This document shows, one piece after another, positions 7,641-7,932 of a stretch of 7,932 nucleotides of DNA. Under the pieces are notes generated by a model. The model did no database searches. It had not been told where the DNA came from and worked only from the letters and a program-made list of their open reading frames with translations. The position numbers and the translations under genes are program-made. How positions within the stretch are numbered: position 1 is the stretch's first letter; the number at the start of each line of letters is the position of its first letter. This DNA comes from Bacteroidales bacterium (GTDB lineage: Bacteria; Bacteroidota; Bacteroidia; Bacteroidales; P3): the NCBI GenBank assembly GCA_900769785.1, contig CAAGHV010000197.1, positions 1-7,932 of the forward strand. The letters run 5' to 3'.

Positions 7641-7663
7641 AAAATTTTTATATCAAAATAATA

Positions 7664-7932
7664 CTATCTCTTTGATTCTTCTACAGCTTCGGCTATAAGT
7701 TGGAATGTACGTTCAATATCGTTATCCAAACCTACGCTGAAACGGATCAAACCTTCACTCATACCCATTTCTTTTTGAAGTTCTTCGGGAACTTCGCTAG
7801 AGGTTGATTTACCGCTGTTGGAGAATAATGTTTTGAAGTATCCAAGGCTTACTGCCAAGTAACCTACTCCCTTGTCTTGCATTATTTCCATTATTTTGCT
7901 GGCTGCTTCGGCTGTACCCATATCTATACTTA
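7664..7932 (-). CDS. PLP-dependent trans-sulfuration (Cys/Met metabolism) enzyme, C-terminal part
   Basis: Only the last 88 codons are in the window. The frame is open to the right edge, so the ATG at 7921-7919 is an internal Met (preceded by ...Ser-Ile-Asp) and not the start. The visible part matches the C-terminal domain of the cystathionine gamma-synthase / gamma-lyase / methionine gamma-lyase family. It has YLAVSLGYFKTLFSNSG, containing the conserved AVSLG serine segment, then STSSEVPEE, and then GLIRFSVGLDNDIERTF (7765 to 7715), whose Arg (codon 7744-7742) is the family's substrate-carboxylate-binding arginine. The PLP lysine and all residues that would separate synthase from lyase lie outside. 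The FSNSGKSTSSEVP stretch replaces the HPASMTH pattern of the enteric enzymes and resembles the Bacteroidales subgroup often annotated as methionine gamma-lyase. The exact reaction cannot be assigned. It ends in TAG and is followed by its own terminator. Confidence 0.88.
   Translation of the reverse strand, partial: SIDMGTAEAASKIMEIMQDKGVGYLAVSLGYFKTLFSNSGKSTSSEVPEELQKEMGMSEGLIRFSVGLDNDIERTFQLIAEAVEESKR

Noticed and set aside
7664..7921. The right-edge frame as a complete 85-residue small protein
   Set aside because: The reading frame stays open upstream of the ATG to the window edge, and the sequence is plainly the C-terminal domain of a roughly 400-residue PLP enzyme.

Overview
The window looks like chromosomal DNA of a Bacteroidales bacterium (phylum Bacteroidota). 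The coding DNA is moderately AT-rich and the gaps are very AT-rich. Start codons are preceded by A-rich tracts rather than Shine-Dalgarno sequences. The one good promoter has the Bacteroidota -7 box (TAnnTTTG), and the proteins resemble those of Bacteroides, Porphyromonas and Dysgonomonas. No genus can be named from this alone. All seven supported genes lie on the minus strand, so the window is transcribed from right to left.

Right edge (7932 to 7595): the C-terminal part of a PLP-dependent trans-sulfuration enzyme (Cys/Met metabolism family), closed by a hairpin plus U-tract terminator. Next (7502 to 6852) comes elbB, a DJ-1/PfpI-superfamily protein, followed by a second strong terminator at 6824 to 6780. 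Both look like housekeeping units separate from what follows.

The main content (6639 to the left edge) is a probable five-gene efflux operon, in transcription order: a TetR-family repressor, a TolC-like outer-membrane channel, a lipoprotein membrane-fusion (periplasmic adaptor) subunit, a 1060-residue HAE1-type RND pump, and the N-terminal 67 codons of a PII-like signalling protein that continues past the left edge. Gaps are 46, 17, 133 and 31 bases. The only good promoter lies upstream of tetR, with a 17-bp near-perfect palindrome between it and the start codon. This suggests that the repressor controls itself and the whole pump. The three structural proteins would form a tripartite channel from inner membrane to outside. 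The PII-like protein could link pump activity or expression to a small-molecule signal.

The two most notable points are the PII-like gene attached to a drug-type RND pump, and the 133-base gap before the pump gene, which is largely built of imperfect ~22-bp tandem repeats starting ATATACT. A short motif in those repeats (TACTATAA) recurs on both sides of the tetR promoter. No tRNA, rRNA, CRISPR array, insertion sequence or phage gene was seen.
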